Assembly: GCF_017255185.1 (NCBI RefSeq)
Contig: NZ_JAFKCZ010000018.1
Coordinates: 32,831 to 96,830 of the forward strand
Source of the DNA: Parahaliea mediterranea
GTDB lineage: Bacteria; Pseudomonadota; Gammaproteobacteria; Pseudomonadales; Halieaceae
Direction of reading: 5' to 3'
Length of the DNA stretch: 64,000 bases
Shown in pieces: positions 62,672-64,000 of this stretch. A program made the translations under genes and the position numbers. Below the pieces are notes generated by a model. The model had not been told where the DNA came from. It saw only the letters and a program-made list of their open reading frames with translations, and searched no databases. Within the stretch, counting starts at the first letter, position 1; each line of letters begins with the position of its first letter.

Positions 62672-62992
62672 GGGCGGCCTGGCGGCCGCTGCGTCGCTCC
62701 GGCGCAGGCCAGGTGCTTTTTGGCCCTCTGCTACGGGGCATGCGGTGCGTTTGCCTTGTTGCTTCTTGCAGGGGGCGTTGCTTGGGGGGGAGGTTGGTCG
62801 ACCCGGGTGATACTGATGATTGGGCGCGGTTGTTTGGGGGGTGTCCGGGCGAGTGGGCTGCGGGGTTGCTGCCACTAAGCGGATGTGGTGTTCGCGCCGA
62901 CCCCTGCGCGCCGGGCCAAAAAGACCTGACCTACCCGCGGATCAACGCGGGGTGCCAATCGGTGGGTGAGGGTGCAATTGTCCGGCCTGGGG
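62672..62992. other. Intergenic stretch, no gene seen
   Basis: About 320 bases between the microsatellite and the repeat array. Open frames exist but look like extensions of the repeats and have no family likeness. Confidence 0.5.
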
Positions 62993-63396
62993 TTGGTCGA
63001 ATGAATTCGACCCTACAGGGGGGGCTGCCTGCCCTTGTAGGGCGGAATTCATTCCGCCGCTTTTCGGCCGCATAAATTCGACCCTACAGGGGGGGCTGCC
63101 TGTCCTTGTAGGGCGGAATTCATTCCGCCGCTTTTCGGCCGCATAAATTCGACCCTACAGGGGGGCTGCCTGTCCTTGTAGGGCGGAATTCATTCCGCCG
63201 CTTTTCGGTCGCATAAATTCGACCCTACAGGGGGGCTGCCTGTCCTTGTAGGGCGGAATTCATTCCGCCGCTTTTCGGCCGCATAAATTCAACCCTACAG
63301 GGGGTGTGCTGCCTGTCGCTGTAGGGCGGACAGCGGGCCCCTCTTTTCGGGTCATTTATTCCGCCGCTGTTTGGTCGAATAAATTCGACCCTACAC
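62993..63396. repeat. Tandem array of ~70-bp REP-like units
   Basis: About five units with a 70-71 base period (unit starts near 63004, 63074, 63145, 63215 and 63285) plus a decayed final copy near 63380. Each unit joins an ATTCGACCCTACAGGG half to a TAGGGCGGAATTCATTCCGCC half, so two palindromes of opposite sense alternate. The first copies are nearly identical. No unique spacers occur, so it is not a CRISPR. Confidence 0.92.
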
Positions 63397-63676
63397 GAAA
63401 GGCAGCAACGATCGCACTGAACGGCTCGTCAACGTTCCCCGCGTTGGGACGCGGTGGGTGGTGCCTCTTTTGTGCAGCGCAGGGGAGTCGGCGCGAGCAC
63501 TGCATCGATTTAGTGGCAACGCGACCGCGGCACCCTCCAGCGGACTACCGAGGTTACGAAGCCCTAAAGCCATGCCCGGCAATCGGGCCATTCGAAGTTA
63601 GGAGCAACTTGGAGTGGTTCAATGGATGTGGCCAGCCCAGTTAAGGGATAATACCCTCAACTGGAGACTGTACTAC

Positions 63677-63970
63677 ATGACCTCGAGAAAGAAGTATTCG
63701 AAAGAATTCAAGCTGGACGCGATCAGCCTCGTGCTGGAGCAAGGTTATAGCCGTGCGGAAGCCGCCCGCAGCCTGGAGATCAATGCCAATATGCTGGGCC
63801 GCTGGATCAAAGAACACGCAAAGGGCGATGGAAAGGCTTTTCGTGGCAATGGCAAGCTCACGGCGGAGCAGGCTGAAATCCGGAAGCTCCGGGAAGAAAA
63901 TCGCCGCTTAAAGATGGAGAAAGACATCTTAAAAAAGGCAACGGTCTTCTTTGCCAAGGAAACGCGGTGA
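63677..63970 (+). CDS. IS3-family transposase OrfA
   Basis: A 97-residue DNA-binding subunit. The helix-turn-helix (SKEFKLDAISLVLEQGYSRA, about 8-27, then EAARSLEINANMLGRWIKEH) is followed by a leucine-zipper region (AEIRKLREENRRLKMEKDIL) used for multimerisation. The frame is intact. It overlaps orfB by four bases (GTGA) and has an A AAA AAG slippery run near its end. Confidence 0.93.
   Translation: MTSRKKYSKEFKLDAISLVLEQGYSRAEAARSLEINANMLGRWIKEHAKGDGKAFRGNGKLTAEQAEIRKLREENRRLKMEKDILKKATVFFAKETR
63931..63937 (+). promoter_or_regulatory. Programmed -1 frameshift heptamer
   Basis: A AAA AAG lies in the correct phase of orfA (codons TTA AAA AAG). A -1 slip enters the orfB frame, which is open from here through the orfB GTG, so an OrfAB fusion transposase can be made, as in IS911. 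Confidence 0.85.
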
Positions 63971-64000
63971 AATACGCGTTCATCACCCGACACAAGAAGA
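63967..64000 (+). CDS. IS3-family transposase OrfB, first codons
   Basis: The frame begins GTG and reads MKYAFITRHKK before the window ends, the usual start of IS3-family OrfB (integrase-core transposase). It is in the -1 frame relative to orfA and overlaps its stop as GTGA. Nothing of the DDE catalytic core is visible. Confidence 0.8.
   Translation, partial: MKYAFITRHKK

Larger units (their letters stand above)
63623..64000 (+). mobile_element. IS3-family insertion sequence, left part
   Basis: The element contains orfA, a frameshift signal and the start of orfB; the rest lies beyond the window. The left end is not certain: TGGATGTGGCC at 63623 begins with TG as IS3-family ends do, but the matching right inverted repeat is not visible. 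It lies about 230 bases after the repeat array. Confidence 0.7.

Noticed and set aside
62496..62875. Frames through the microsatellite giving Gly-Ser, Pro-Ala and Arg-Ile repeats
   Set aside because: They come only from the hexamer tracts and lack start signals or any family.
62993..63396. Repeat array considered as a CRISPR
   Set aside because: Units are contiguous ~70-bp repeats made of palindromes, with no unique spacers and no cas genes.

Overview
This window reads as the chromosome of a GC-rich gammaproteobacterium, probably a marine heterotroph of the Halieaceae/Cellvibrionales or pseudomonad kind. That placement is an inference from protein character and gene order. The core backbone runs tRNA-Phe, yggX-mutY, hisBHAF, then a divergent-polysaccharide-deacetylase / ctpA / envC / gpmI group, then rhodanese-grxC-secB, trmL and ntrCB. 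As I recall, the same order occurs in Pseudomonas. Three accessory blocks interrupt or flank this backbone.

Layout. 1-4.65 kb: a type I restriction-modification operon (hsdM-hsdS-hsdR, hsdR cut by the window edge) on the 3' side of tRNA-Phe. 5.4-10.8 kb: core genes (tRNA-Phe, yggX, mutY, an SDR oxidoreductase, hisBHAF). 10.8-13.1 kb: small accessory genes (YCII-like, VOC, nucleoside deaminase, broken GNAT, SpoU methylase). 13.4-23.3 kb: a TonB-receptor/peptidase/aldehyde dehydrogenase/decarboxylase cluster with two related secreted TPR proteins and an XRE-cupin regulator. Three promoter regions in it share a near-palindromic 14-bp motif, so it looks like one regulon for uptake and breakdown of a peptide or amino-acid-derived compound. 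23.4-29.5 kb: a leftward run of small, AT-richer, mostly unknown genes ending at a divergent integron integrase. At least two attC-like sites and one simple recombination site lie between them. The integrase carries a frameshift, an internal deletion and a Tyr-to-Ser change at the nucleophile, so this is a dead or fossil integron.

29.5-38.5 kb: an RND efflux pump with its adaptor, a secreted sulfatase, and a secreted DUF4214 protein with a duplicated beta domain. 38.5-43.5 kb: core envelope and metabolism genes (deacetylase, CtpA, EnvC, GpmI). 43.7-56.3 kb: a second accessory block placed between gpmI and the rhodanese gene. It holds an S58/P1-family self-cleaving peptidase, a FecI-type sigma factor, a FecR-type anti-sigma factor, a TonB receptor with a signalling (STN) domain, and two tandem giant beta-propeller/amidohydrolase fusions. 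The layout suggests a substrate-sensing import and hydrolysis system.

56.7-62.5 kb: rhodanese, glutaredoxin, SecB, TrmL and NtrC/NtrB, with a good sigma-54 promoter and an upstream NtrC-type palindrome before ntrB, then two DUF4124 genes. 62.5-64 kb: a compound hexanucleotide microsatellite, a ~70-bp tandem array of REP-like palindromes, and the left part of an IS3-family element with an in-frame A AAA AAG frameshift signal.
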